NCBI GenBank assembly: GCA_007124075.1
Contig: SLFV01000349.1
Coordinates: 1-8,938 of the forward strand
Length of the DNA stretch: 8,938 nt
DNA from: Roseimaritima sp.
Lineage (GTDB): Bacteria; Planctomycetota; Planctomycetia; Pirellulales; Pirellulaceae
Direction of reading: 5' to 3'
This document shows positions 1-6,384 of this stretch, piece after piece. How positions within the stretch are numbered: the first letter of the stretch is position 1; every line of letters starts with the position of its first letter. The notes under the pieces were generated by a model. That model searched no databases. It saw only the letters and a list, made by a program, of their open reading frames with translations, and was not told the origin of the DNA. Position numbers and translations under genes: made by a program.

Positions 1-80
1 GCCGCTGGCCTTCCCTCACGACAATCCACGACGGAATGATCCTCAGCTAATCCCTCCACCCTGACAACGGCGTTTGGTGC

Positions 81-1502
81 ATGGTATCACCGAAATGGCT
101 ATTCACGAAAAATAGTGGCCCCTTGTTTTGGTCAGCGCCAGCACTGGGCGTCGGCATAGCGATCCTGCTGTGCAGCATCGGTTTACCCCCACCCGAGGCG
201 ATGTGTGCCGGGGTCACGGTGCTGTGCGCCATTTGGTGGATCCTTGAATCCGTACATCCGGGCGTGGTGGGTTTGATCCCATGTGTGCTATTCCCGATAC
301 TGGGGGTACTGCCTGCAAACGAGGTTTCTCGCAGCTACGGCCACTCGATGATTCTGTTGATGCTGGGAGGGTTTTTGATTTCGGTGGCGATGGAACGCAG
401 TGGTGCCCACCGGCGTCTTGCGCTGCTGATGATTCGCATGGTCGGCGGTCGCGGCGGCAGGCGTCTAGTGTTTGGATTCATGTTGGCCACGGCGGCTTTG
501 TCAATGTGGATCAGCAACACCGCTGCCTGTTTGATGATGCTGCCGGTCGCGACGGCGGTCTTAAAGCCGATGGACGATGCACGGCTGCGAGTCTCGCTGT
601 TGCTGGCGATTGCCTATTCCGCCAGCATCGGAGGTATGGCAACACCTATCGGGACGCTGCCCAATGTCTTGATGGTTGCCTACACCAGCGAACATTTTGC
701 CAGCACGGTTGATTTTTTGCAGTGGATGCGGATGGCGTTGCCAATGGTTATGGTCCTGTTGCCGCTGACATGGATCTGGTTAACACGAAATTTGACCAAC
801 CAGCAGCAGTTGCAGCTTCCCGCTGTCGGGCAGTGGTCGGCGTTGGAAATCCGCGTGGTTCTGGTGTTGATTTTGACTGCCCTGGCCTGGACGTTTCGCA
901 CCGCCCCCCATGGCGGCTGGTCGGCTTGGTTGCCCGGTGCGGGATTGGCGGATAAGAATCCCGTCGACGATGCGACGGTGGCGCTGGCCGCGGTCTTGCT
1001 GCTGTTCCTCATTCCGGCGGGGCAAGGGGTACGCGGACAGCGACTGCTGGACTGGGAAACCGCAGCGAAAATTCCGTGGGGGATCCTGCTGATGTTCGGT
1101 GGCGGTTTGGCACTGGCCCGCGGATTCGAGACAACTGGTTTGAGTCAACGGATTGGGGGACAGTTGGAGTTCGTTGCCGAGCAACCTTTATGGCTGACAA
1201 CGCTGCTGATCTGCCTGATGGTTTCTTTGCTGACGGAGATGACCAGTAGTACCGCCACGATGAATATCCTGCTGCCGATCCTGGGCGCGTTGGCGGTAAC
1301 GACCGGAATACCGCACCAGTCTATTCTATTTCCGGCCACCATTGCTGCTAGCTGCGCGTTCATCCTGCCGGTTGCCACACCCCCCAACACGATCGTGTTT
1401 TCCGCTGGGCAGCTATCAACCGCCGATATGGCAAAGAACGGCGTGATCCTGAATATGTTGGCCGTGACGATCATCACGTTTTTATGCCGTCTGGTGTTGT
1501 GA
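81..1502 (+). CDS. SLC13/DASS-family sodium:anion symporter
   Basis: This 473-residue, very hydrophobic protein is a predicted inner-membrane carrier of the divalent anion:Na+ symporter family (INDY/CitT/SdcS-like), which imports dicarboxylates, citrate or sulfate. Two inverted-repeat halves are visible. The first ion/substrate loop carries Ser-Asn-Thr at 145-147, and the ATPIGTLPN loop follows at 187-195. The second half has a TSST sequence at 388-391 where SNT is usual, then the family signature around 426-440 (FILPVATPPNTIVF). Length is normal for the family. The ATG at 81 is the only ATG after an in-frame TAA at 48-50, and no Shine-Dalgarno sequence precedes it. The anion cannot be told from sequence, and the neighbours give no clue. 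Family call is firm; substrate unknown. Confidence 0.93.
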   Translation: MVSPKWLFTKNSGPLFWSAPALGVGIAILLCSIGLPPPEAMCAGVTVLCAIWWILESVHPGVVGLIPCVLFPILGVLPANEVSRSYGHSMILLMLGGFLISVAMERSGAHRRLALLMIRMVGGRGGRRLVFGFMLATAALSMWISNTAACLMMLPVATAVLKPMDDARLRVSLLLAIAYSASIGGMATPIGTLPNVLMVAYTSEHFASTVDFLQWMRMALPMVMVLLPLTWIWLTRNLTNQQQLQLPAVGQWSALEIRVVLVLILTALAWTFRTAPHGGWSAWLPGAGLADKNPVDDATVALAAVLLLFLIPAGQGVRGQRLLDWETAAKIPWGILLMFGGGLALARGFETTGLSQRIGGQLEFVAEQPLWLTTLLICLMVSLLTEMTSSTATMNILLPILGALAVTTGIPHQSILFPATIAASCAFILPVATPPNTIVFSAGQLSTADMAKNGVILNMLAVTIITFLCRLVL

Positions 1503-1504
1503 GG

Positions 1505-1530
1505 CAAACGGCAAGGCCCGTTTGTTATTA
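1505..1530 (+). terminator. possible intrinsic terminator after the symporter gene
   Basis: Two bases after the TGA stop, CAAACGG (1505-1511) pairs perfectly with CCGTTTG (1518-1524) around a 6-nt loop. The following TTATTA is only a weak T tract, so termination may be inefficient. Confidence 0.4.
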
Positions 1531-1570
1531 GTGGTTGGAAAAGGCAAAACCGGTTCAATTGCCGCGCAGG

Positions 1571-1604
1571 ACGATTGCGTTTCGTTTACGATTGCGGTTA
1601 GCTT
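1571..1604. repeat. imperfect 17-bp tandem repeat
   Basis: Two adjacent 17-bp units (1571-1587 and 1588-1604) agree at 14 of 17 positions and share the exact 9-mer ACGATTGCG at their left ends. It could be a protein-binding site or a chance slippage duplication. It lies about 185 bp upstream of the DCC-family start, so a direct operator role there is not obvious. Confidence 0.5.
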
Positions 1605-1702
1605 CCAAGAGGCAGACAGCGTGGCAAACCCTTGCTTCGGCCCAGTCTTACCTCTGAAAACGTTGCGACGACTAATCAATCAGGGTCCTTTGATTTCTCT
1701 CC

Positions 1703-1732
1703 AGCGGTCCCGCGAAGCGGCAGGAGCGGTCC
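1703..1732. repeat. 8-bp direct repeats flanking a GAA-loop mini-hairpin
   Basis: AGCGGTCC occurs at 1703-1710 and again at 1725-1732. Between them CCGC (1710-1713) and GCGG (1717-1720) close a GAA loop; the core GCGAAGC is a known unusually stable mini-hairpin sequence. It sits about 55-85 bp upstream of the DCC-family start codon. Function unknown. Confidence 0.4.
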
Positions 1733-1787
1733 AGTAGAGGGAAAAGCGAACTCGTTAATGATTGGTCACCTGTCGAGTAAATAATGG

Positions 1788-2225
1788 ATGATATTGATGA
1801 ACAGCCCTGATACACTTCCCGATCCTGACCTCCAACCCAATGCCGATGTCGTCATTTTTGACGGTCAATGCCGATTCTGTATCGGCGGCGTCAAGCAATT
1901 GAGTAAATTTGACTGCTGTGGCGGCAGGTTGTCGTACATTTCGCTGCATGATCCCCGCGTCGCGGAGCGTTATCCGAGTCTTTCGCATGACATCTTGATG
2001 CAGGAGATGTACGTCGTCCGCGCCGATGGTCGTGCTTACGGTGGTTCTGCGGCGGTTCGCTACCTGACTCGGAGACTGCCGCTGTTATGGTGGGCCACAC
2101 CGATCTTACATTTTCCCGGAACCGCGTGGTTGTGGCGCTGGCTGTATCACCAGGTTGCCAAGCGACGATACCGTATGGCAGGGAAACAATGCCCCGACGA
2201 TGCCTGTAGCGTCCACCTCCGTTAG
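1788..2225 (+). CDS. DCC-family (DUF393) thiol-disulfide oxidoreductase
   Basis: This 145-residue protein belongs to the DCC/DUF393 family, named for the N-terminal DGxCxxC motif and annotated as thiol-disulfide oxidoreductase-like (YuxK type). The motif DGQCRFC lies at 25-31, directly after the first beta strand (VVIF), with the redox Cys pair at 28 and 31. A conserved middle block around GGSAAVRYL (85-93) and a C-terminal aromatic helix ending in VAKRRYRM (123-130) complete the family pattern. A further pair, Cys135 and Cys140 (CPDDAC), sits in the tail. No signal peptide is visible, so it is probably cytosolic. An alternative start is the ATG at 1797 (residue 4). The substrate is not known. 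The gene converges on the Maf gene, leaving 43 bp between their stop codons. Confidence 0.87.
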   Translation: MILMNSPDTLPDPDLQPNADVVIFDGQCRFCIGGVKQLSKFDCCGGRLSYISLHDPRVAERYPSLSHDILMQEMYVVRADGRAYGGSAAVRYLTRRLPLLWWATPILHFPGTAWLWRWLYHQVAKRRYRMAGKQCPDDACSVHLR

Positions 2226-2268
2226 GAGTGTGTGGGGGTAATCCGTTTTCCAGGCCAAGCGATTCGGG

Positions 2269-2913
2269 CTACAAAACCGCTTGGTCGATCGGAATGGCAA
2301 GCCGATCAAAGTCGCGCAGCATTTCCGCAAGTCGCTCCATCGGCAGGCCCACAACGTTCGATTCGCTGCCGTCCAAAACTTGCAGCCAATCGACACCATC
2401 TTGATAGCCAAATGCTCCCGCTTTGCCTTCCCAAAGATTGGTGTCCAGATAGGACGCCAGGGCGTCGTCTGCAACGTTGTCCAAGAACAAGCGAGTCCCG
2501 ACCACCTCCACAGTGCAAACCGCCCGGGGGGCATGCCACAGACAAATCCCTGTGAAAACGTGATGCACCTGTCCCCGCAGTAATTGCAGCATTTCGCGCG
2601 CGTGCTGACGATCGATCGGTTTCCCCAGCGCTTGTCCATTGAACGCACCGACCGTATCGGCTGCCAGGATCAGGGCCTGGGGCTGCTGACGCACAACGTC
2701 CGCCGCCTTGCGAAAAGCGTACTTAGCAACCAGTTCGGGAGGAGTTGCGCGACTGCAAACCCCACATTCCACATTGGGATCCGCAGGGCAGATTTCAAAG
2801 GAATAACCTGCCGCATGAAGCAATTCGGCGCGACGCGGTGAGCCACTGGCCAGGACCAAAGGCAAGTTGTCTGGTGTTGAATGATAGGGTAGATCAGCGA
2901 AGATACCTGCCAT
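2269..2913 (-). CDS. maf: Maf-family nucleoside triphosphate pyrophosphatase
   Basis: Maf proteins hydrolyse non-canonical or excess nucleoside triphosphates (dTTP/UTP or modified bases) to the monophosphate plus pyrophosphate; some are linked to septum inhibition. Using the ATG at 2913 the protein has 214 residues, close to the usual 190-210. Visible motifs are SGSPRR near 23-28 after the first strand, the catalytic-Asp motif ADTV at 85-88, LGKP at 96-99, GKAGAFGYQ at 163-171, and SESNVVGLP near the C-terminus. The frame stays open upstream to 3042, but those 43 residues lack Maf homology and run through a T-rich, terminator-like stretch, so the inner start is preferred. No clear Shine-Dalgarno sequence. 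It lies 101 bp downstream of the lipoprotein gene on the same strand. Subfamily specificity cannot be fixed by eye. Confidence 0.93.
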   Translation of the reverse strand: MAGIFADLPYHSTPDNLPLVLASGSPRRAELLHAAGYSFEICPADPNVECGVCSRATPPELVAKYAFRKAADVVRQQPQALILAADTVGAFNGQALGKPIDRQHAREMLQLLRGQVHHVFTGICLWHAPRAVCTVEVVGTRLFLDNVADDALASYLDTNLWEGKAGAFGYQDGVDWLQVLDGSESNVVGLPMERLAEMLRDFDRLAIPIDQAVL

Positions 2914-2938
2914 TCTGTTTCGCACCGCTCGCAAAAAG

Positions 2939-2973
2939 AAAAAAACGCTGTAAGCCTGAAATACTAAACAGGC
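2939..2973 (-). terminator. weak terminator-like hairpin and T tract between lipoprotein gene and maf
   Basis: Read on the minus strand, GCCTG (2973-2969) pairs with CAGGC (2958-2954) around a 10-nt loop. A run of seven T follows at 2945-2939, after eight intervening bases. The gap makes it a poor fit to a classic intrinsic terminator, so it could terminate the lipoprotein transcript only partly. Confidence 0.3.
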
Positions 2974-3014
2974 GGCTGATCGCGTTCCAGCAGCCTGGCC
3001 CTCGGTACTCCAGT

Positions 3015-3815
3015 TCAACGAGCGATCGTTGGTGTTCTCCATTGCAGGTTTTCACTGTTGGGCGGCGGTGCTGCTTGAGCGACAGATGGGGGCGGCGGGG
3101 CGTCTTGCGGAGGGGCGGCAGCGATGGCTTCGGTTTCGGTGGATTGTCCCGCGGAAGTCCAACGATCATCACCAGCCCAAGACTGCGGCTGTGTCGCGAC
3201 CAAAGGACCGTTGTTCTGGTTCCCATTCCACGACGCAGTCGATGAATTCACCTCATCGGGGGGGGCGGTTCCATGCGTCTGCGCAGTTCCGGCATGATAT
3301 GGAACCGTCTGCCACTGCGGGACGGGATTGGATTGCACTGGCATTAGGTCATTGACATGCATCCCGCGCAGTTGTGGCCGCAGCGGCTGCAAGGCAGTTT
3401 CCTGGGTCGTAATGTTGTCAGAAACCATGGGAGCTTGCTGATCCAGGTAGCTGGCCTGAGCAATTTCGTTACTGGGGGGCGTCGCCGCGAGCGGTGGATT
3501 TGGATAATGCGGGACCGAGTCGTTGGGCTGCGGCCAGCCCGTATGGACCTGAGCAATCAAATCGCTAGCCGGTAAACCCGGCGATTGGACCGCATTGAAG
3601 TTAACAGGGGTGTAACTACTGTTTGGACTGACGGCCCCTGTCTGAGGGGGGGGTATGCGTGTGGACCCGACCAGCGGATTGCTGGGCAACCCCAACTGAC
3701 CATTCTGACGGCAACCCGTCGCCATTAGGAATGACAGGAACATGCAGGTCCAGCTCCAGGAATGAACCCAGCCGTAAGGGGAAACGCGTTGCGGTTCAAG
3801 CGATGGTTTGTGCAT
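3015..3815 (-). CDS. Pro/Gln-rich predicted lipoprotein, function unknown
   Basis: I do not recognise this protein. From the ATG at 3815 it has 266 residues. An N-terminal segment with a hydrophobic core (around 21-31, WTCMFLSFLMA) is followed by ATGC, a plausible lipobox with the lipidated Cys at residue 35. The remainder is low-complexity and disordered-looking, rich in Pro, Gln, Asn, Ser and Ala, with a poly-Pro stretch (DAPPPPS) near the C-terminus, no catalytic motif and no predicted helix-rich domain. This suggests an envelope-anchored, extended protein. The frame continues to an ATG at 3944, which would place 77 residues before the lipobox Cys, unusually long for a signal peptide. That upstream start is nevertheless closer to the candidate promoter, so the start is uncertain. 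It is divergent from rph. Confidence 0.65.
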   Translation of the reverse strand: MHKPSLEPQRVSPYGWVHSWSWTCMFLSFLMATGCRQNGQLGLPSNPLVGSTRIPPPQTGAVSPNSSYTPVNFNAVQSPGLPASDLIAQVHTGWPQPNDSVPHYPNPPLAATPPSNEIAQASYLDQQAPMVSDNITTQETALQPLRPQLRGMHVNDLMPVQSNPVPQWQTVPYHAGTAQTHGTAPPDEVNSSTASWNGNQNNGPLVATQPQSWAGDDRWTSAGQSTETEAIAAAPPQDAPPPPSVAQAAPPPNSENLQWRTPTIAR

Positions 3816-3977
3816 CGATTTGAATTTCCAGCTCGTGTCGACGTGCATCCAGACGCAAAGCCCGCCCGTTGCGCAGCCCTCTTTGCGTAAATGAACAGGT
3901 CTCTTAGCATGGTTGTGGTGCGTGTCGGAAGCCCAGTTCCACATGCGGCCTAGCTTTCTTTAAAAAATCTAGATGAA

Positions 3978-4008
3978 ATTCTATTTTTTTACCTGCGTGA
4001 CGGTTCAA
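3978..4008 (-). promoter_or_regulatory. candidate promoter for the lipoprotein gene in the rph divergent region
   Basis: On the minus strand TTGAAC (4008-4003) and TAGAAT (3983-3978) resemble sigma70 -35 and -10 boxes with a 19-bp spacer. The surrounding AT-rich block (about 3951-3990) is the most AT-rich short stretch in this part of the window and should also hold the rph promoter, which I could not define. Confidence 0.3.
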
Positions 4009-4009
4009 T

Positions 4010-4741
4010 ATGCGTGCCAACGATCAACTGCGTCCCGTTCACATCGAGCGACCTTCTTGGGGGCACGCCGCCGGAAGTGTTTTGTACCGCAGCGGTGAAA
4101 CTAGCGTATTGTGTACGGCGTCGATCTGTGACGAGGTGCCAGGCTGGATGAAAGGACGGGGAAAAGGCTGGGTGACTGCGGAATACAGCATGTTGCCACA
4201 CAGCACGGGATCGCGAAAACCGCGAGACCGGAGTGGCAAAATGGATGGTCGTACCACCGAAATCCAACGCTTGATCGGCCGCTCGCTTCGTGCGGTAGTC
4301 GATTTACACGCGTTGGGTGAATTGATGGTGACGGTCGATTGCGATGTCCTGCAAGCCGACGGGGGGACACGTACCGCCGCAATCACTGGTGGTTATTTGG
4401 CACTGGTTGACGCAATTCGTTCAGCATTGCCCCACTGCACGATCGGACAGCCACCGCTGATTGACAGCGTTGCAGCGATCAGTGTTGGGGTGGTGGACGA
4501 CCAAATCGTTTTGGATCTGGATTATTCGATGGATGTTCGCGCAGCGGTCGACATGAATGTGGTAATGACCGGAAGCGGGCGTTTTATCGAAATCCAAGGA
4601 ACCGGGGAGGAAGCAACCTTTGACGATCAGCAATTAAGCCAAATGCTGAAACTGGCCAAGCAAGCCATGGTTCAATTAACGGATTTACAGGCGAAGGTAT
4701 TGGCAAACGATTCGGAAGCAGCGTCAGGACGCACGTCGTAG
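4010..4741 (+). CDS. rph: ribonuclease PH
   Basis: RNase PH is a phosphorolytic 3'-5' exoribonuclease that trims the 3' ends of tRNA precursors and works as a ring-shaped hexamer in the cytoplasm. The 243-residue length matches the family. Near-invariant blocks are present: GRGKGWVTAEYSMLP (49-63), GRTTEIQRLIGRSLRAVVDL (80-99) with phosphate-site Arg87, CDVLQADGGTRTAAITG (111-127) with the GTR substrate loop at 119-121, and AVDMNVVMTGSG (179-190) with metal-site Asp181, then EIQGTGEEATF (194-204). The ATG at 4010 begins at the usual distance from the first conserved Arg-Pro, and no Shine-Dalgarno sequence is seen. In many bacteria rph is followed by the rdgB/HAM1 pyrophosphatase gene. Here it is followed by the convergent pabB, 53 bp away, with no clear terminator between. 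Confidence 0.97.
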   Translation: MRANDQLRPVHIERPSWGHAAGSVLYRSGETSVLCTASICDEVPGWMKGRGKGWVTAEYSMLPHSTGSRKPRDRSGKMDGRTTEIQRLIGRSLRAVVDLHALGELMVTVDCDVLQADGGTRTAAITGGYLALVDAIRSALPHCTIGQPPLIDSVAAISVGVVDDQIVLDLDYSMDVRAAVDMNVVMTGSGRFIEIQGTGEEATFDDQQLSQMLKLAKQAMVQLTDLQAKVLANDSEAASGRTS

Positions 4742-4794
4742 AAGTTCAAACACTCCCGGTTATTCCTGCCCTGCAGGCGGTGCGAGTCGGGCTG

Positions 4795-6384
4795 CTATGG
4801 CAGCAATGCCTGCAACATGCCTTCGGCTTTTTGCCATGTCTCCCGCTCTTCGGCCACCGGGTCACTTTGCGCGGTGATCCCGCCGCCGACTGGGATTTGC
4901 AACCAGCCATGCGCCGCGGTTACCGTCCGAATCAGGATGTTAAAATCGGCAGCGCCACCGCACCCAATGTATCCCACTGAGCCGCAGTAGGGACCGCGAG
5001 GGTTGGGCTCCAAGCGGTTGATCGTTCGCATCGCTTCGACTTTGGGCGCGCCGGTAACACTGCCGCCGGGAAAGCATGCCGAAAGCAAATCAGCCAGGGT
5101 GCAATCGTGTCGCAACGTGCCGCGGACCACGGAGACCAAGTGTTGCACGAATGCGTATTGTTCCAAACGACATAACTGCTCCACTCGCACGCTTTCGTCG
5201 GTGCAGACACGGGACAAATCGTTTCGCATCAAATCAACAATCATCACATTTTCAGCGTGGTCCTTTGGACTGGCCGCTAGTTGTTGGGCAAACCGTTGGT
5301 CCACTTCCGGATCTCCGGTGCGAGGAACGGTTCCTTTGATGGGACGCGTTTCCACATGCCGATCGTGGACCTGCAGGAACCCCTCAGGTGAAGAACTAAG
5401 CACTTGAAAATCACCCGCGTCAAAGTAGCCCGCCATTGGGGCGGGATTGTGCTGCCGCAAGCGGAGATACAGCTCCGGCGACGATAACTGCTGCGGCAGC
5501 AACAGTCGCTGGGCCAAGTTCACTTGAAAACTGTCCCCCCGGCGGATCCCCGCGACGATGGCTGCGACCGCTTCGCGAAACCCCGAAGACGAAAAATTGC
5601 TGGTCAATCGCGACGATTTTCTCGTTGCGTACTGCTTGCCGGGGGTCACGTTAGAAACCGCATTGGCATGCCAGACCGCGACCTCCACGGGTGCTTGTAA
5701 CCACGCGGTTACCTGATCGATTCGGCGCACGGCGCGATGGAGTCGACGATCTTGGCGCGTCTCCGGGATTCCTTGCGAAATCAACCAACCCCGTCTTACC
5801 TGATGATCGTACGCCAGCACCCAATCATACAGTCCCAAAACAATCGGCGCTGTCGGCAAGTCGTCCTCGCCCGCTCCGCCAATCCGCTCTAACCAGTGGG
5901 CCGCCTCATACCCCCACAGTCCCGCGATCCCACCTTGAAAGGGTGGTAACGGTACGGCAACCGTAGCGGGAAAGATAGTCTTCAATTGATCGTTCAGCCA
6001 CTGCGACATGTTCTGCCAACCGTTGGCGTCCGTCCTTTGGCACCGAAAGGTCGCCACGGGATCGGCGGTCAGAAATGAGTATCTGCCTTGCACCGCAAGG
6101 TCGATTGGTTCTTCGATCATCGCGGGATGCGTCTGCAGCCAACCAGTGTAGCCGACCGCTGTGGTTTGTCGCGGGCCGCGAGTTGACGGGGAGCGATTCC
6201 GACGGGTCATCAGTCTCCGCGACGCCGACGTGTGCGGCGCACTATCCAGCCATAAACAGCCCGGCAGACGCGACAGTCGCACAAAGGCATCACGACAGTC
6301 AAAATCATCGGACAGGGGGACGACAACCGGTAACGGTTCAATCCATGACCAGGGAGCCAAGGTTTGCGACATTGAAGCGTTCAT
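4795..6384 (-). CDS. pabB: aminodeoxychorismate synthase component I
   Basis: PabB converts chorismate to 4-amino-4-deoxychorismate using ammonia from a glutamine amidotransferase partner (PabA), on the way to p-aminobenzoate. The 529-residue protein has an N-terminal anthranilate-synthase-I-like domain (about 15-200) and a C-terminal chorismate-binding domain (about 265-525). The motif PIKGT at 348-352, with Lys350, separates PabB from TrpE and isochorismate synthases, which carry PIAGT. Also visible are GRYSFLTADP (100-109), the Glu378 to Asp388 block (ENVMIVDLMRNDL) and GSVTGAPK (441-448). Residues about 50-99, between the LDSA strand and GRYSFL, form an Arg/Thr-rich insertion longer than I expect for the family. 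Its ATG directly follows the TGA of the upstream gene, implying translational coupling; ATG codon 5 is an alternative start. No pabA or pabC is in the window. Confidence 0.95.
   Translation of the reverse strand: MNASMSQTLAPWSWIEPLPVVVPLSDDFDCRDAFVRLSRLPGCLWLDSAPHTSASRRLMTRRNRSPSTRGPRQTTAVGYTGWLQTHPAMIEEPIDLAVQGRYSFLTADPVATFRCQRTDANGWQNMSQWLNDQLKTIFPATVAVPLPPFQGGIAGLWGYEAAHWLERIGGAGEDDLPTAPIVLGLYDWVLAYDHQVRRGWLISQGIPETRQDRRLHRAVRRIDQVTAWLQAPVEVAVWHANAVSNVTPGKQYATRKSSRLTSNFSSSGFREAVAAIVAGIRRGDSFQVNLAQRLLLPQQLSSPELYLRLRQHNPAPMAGYFDAGDFQVLSSSPEGFLQVHDRHVETRPIKGTVPRTGDPEVDQRFAQQLAASPKDHAENVMIVDLMRNDLSRVCTDESVRVEQLCRLEQYAFVQHLVSVVRGTLRHDCTLADLLSACFPGGSVTGAPKVEAMRTINRLEPNPRGPYCGSVGYIGCGGAADFNILIRTVTAAHGWLQIPVGGGITAQSDPVAEERETWQKAEGMLQALLP

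Larger units (their letters stand above)
1503..1787. other. intergenic region without a convincing gene
   Basis: Both strands contain short open frames (about 65-70 codons), but they begin at TTG, show no recognisable motif and have no ribosome-binding site. Besides the hairpin next to the symporter stop codon, the interval holds a 17-bp tandem repeat and a pair of 8-bp direct repeats around a small hairpin. It presumably also carries the promoter of the DCC-family gene, but I could not single one out. Confidence 0.6.

Noticed and set aside
2..64. Possible C-terminal tails of an upstream plus-strand gene (two frames open, ending at 48-50 and 62-64)
   Set aside because: Only 15 to 20 codons are visible and the two frames cannot be told apart.
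281..712. 143-codon frame inside the symporter gene on the same strand
   Set aside because: It is an alternate-frame shadow: the SLC13 frame carries all the family motifs and membrane segments.
1522..1737. 71-codon plus-strand frame after the symporter
   Set aside because: It begins at TTG, has no ribosome-binding site, no recognisable motif and runs through repeat sequences.
2914..3042. Longer Maf start at 3042
   Set aside because: It would overlap the lipoprotein gene by 28 bases and add 43 non-homologous residues encoded partly by T-rich intergenic sequence.
4769..4804. Palindrome CCTGCAGG and hairpin GCTGC/GCAGC between rph and pabB as a bidirectional terminator
   Set aside because: Stems are short and no T tract follows on either strand.
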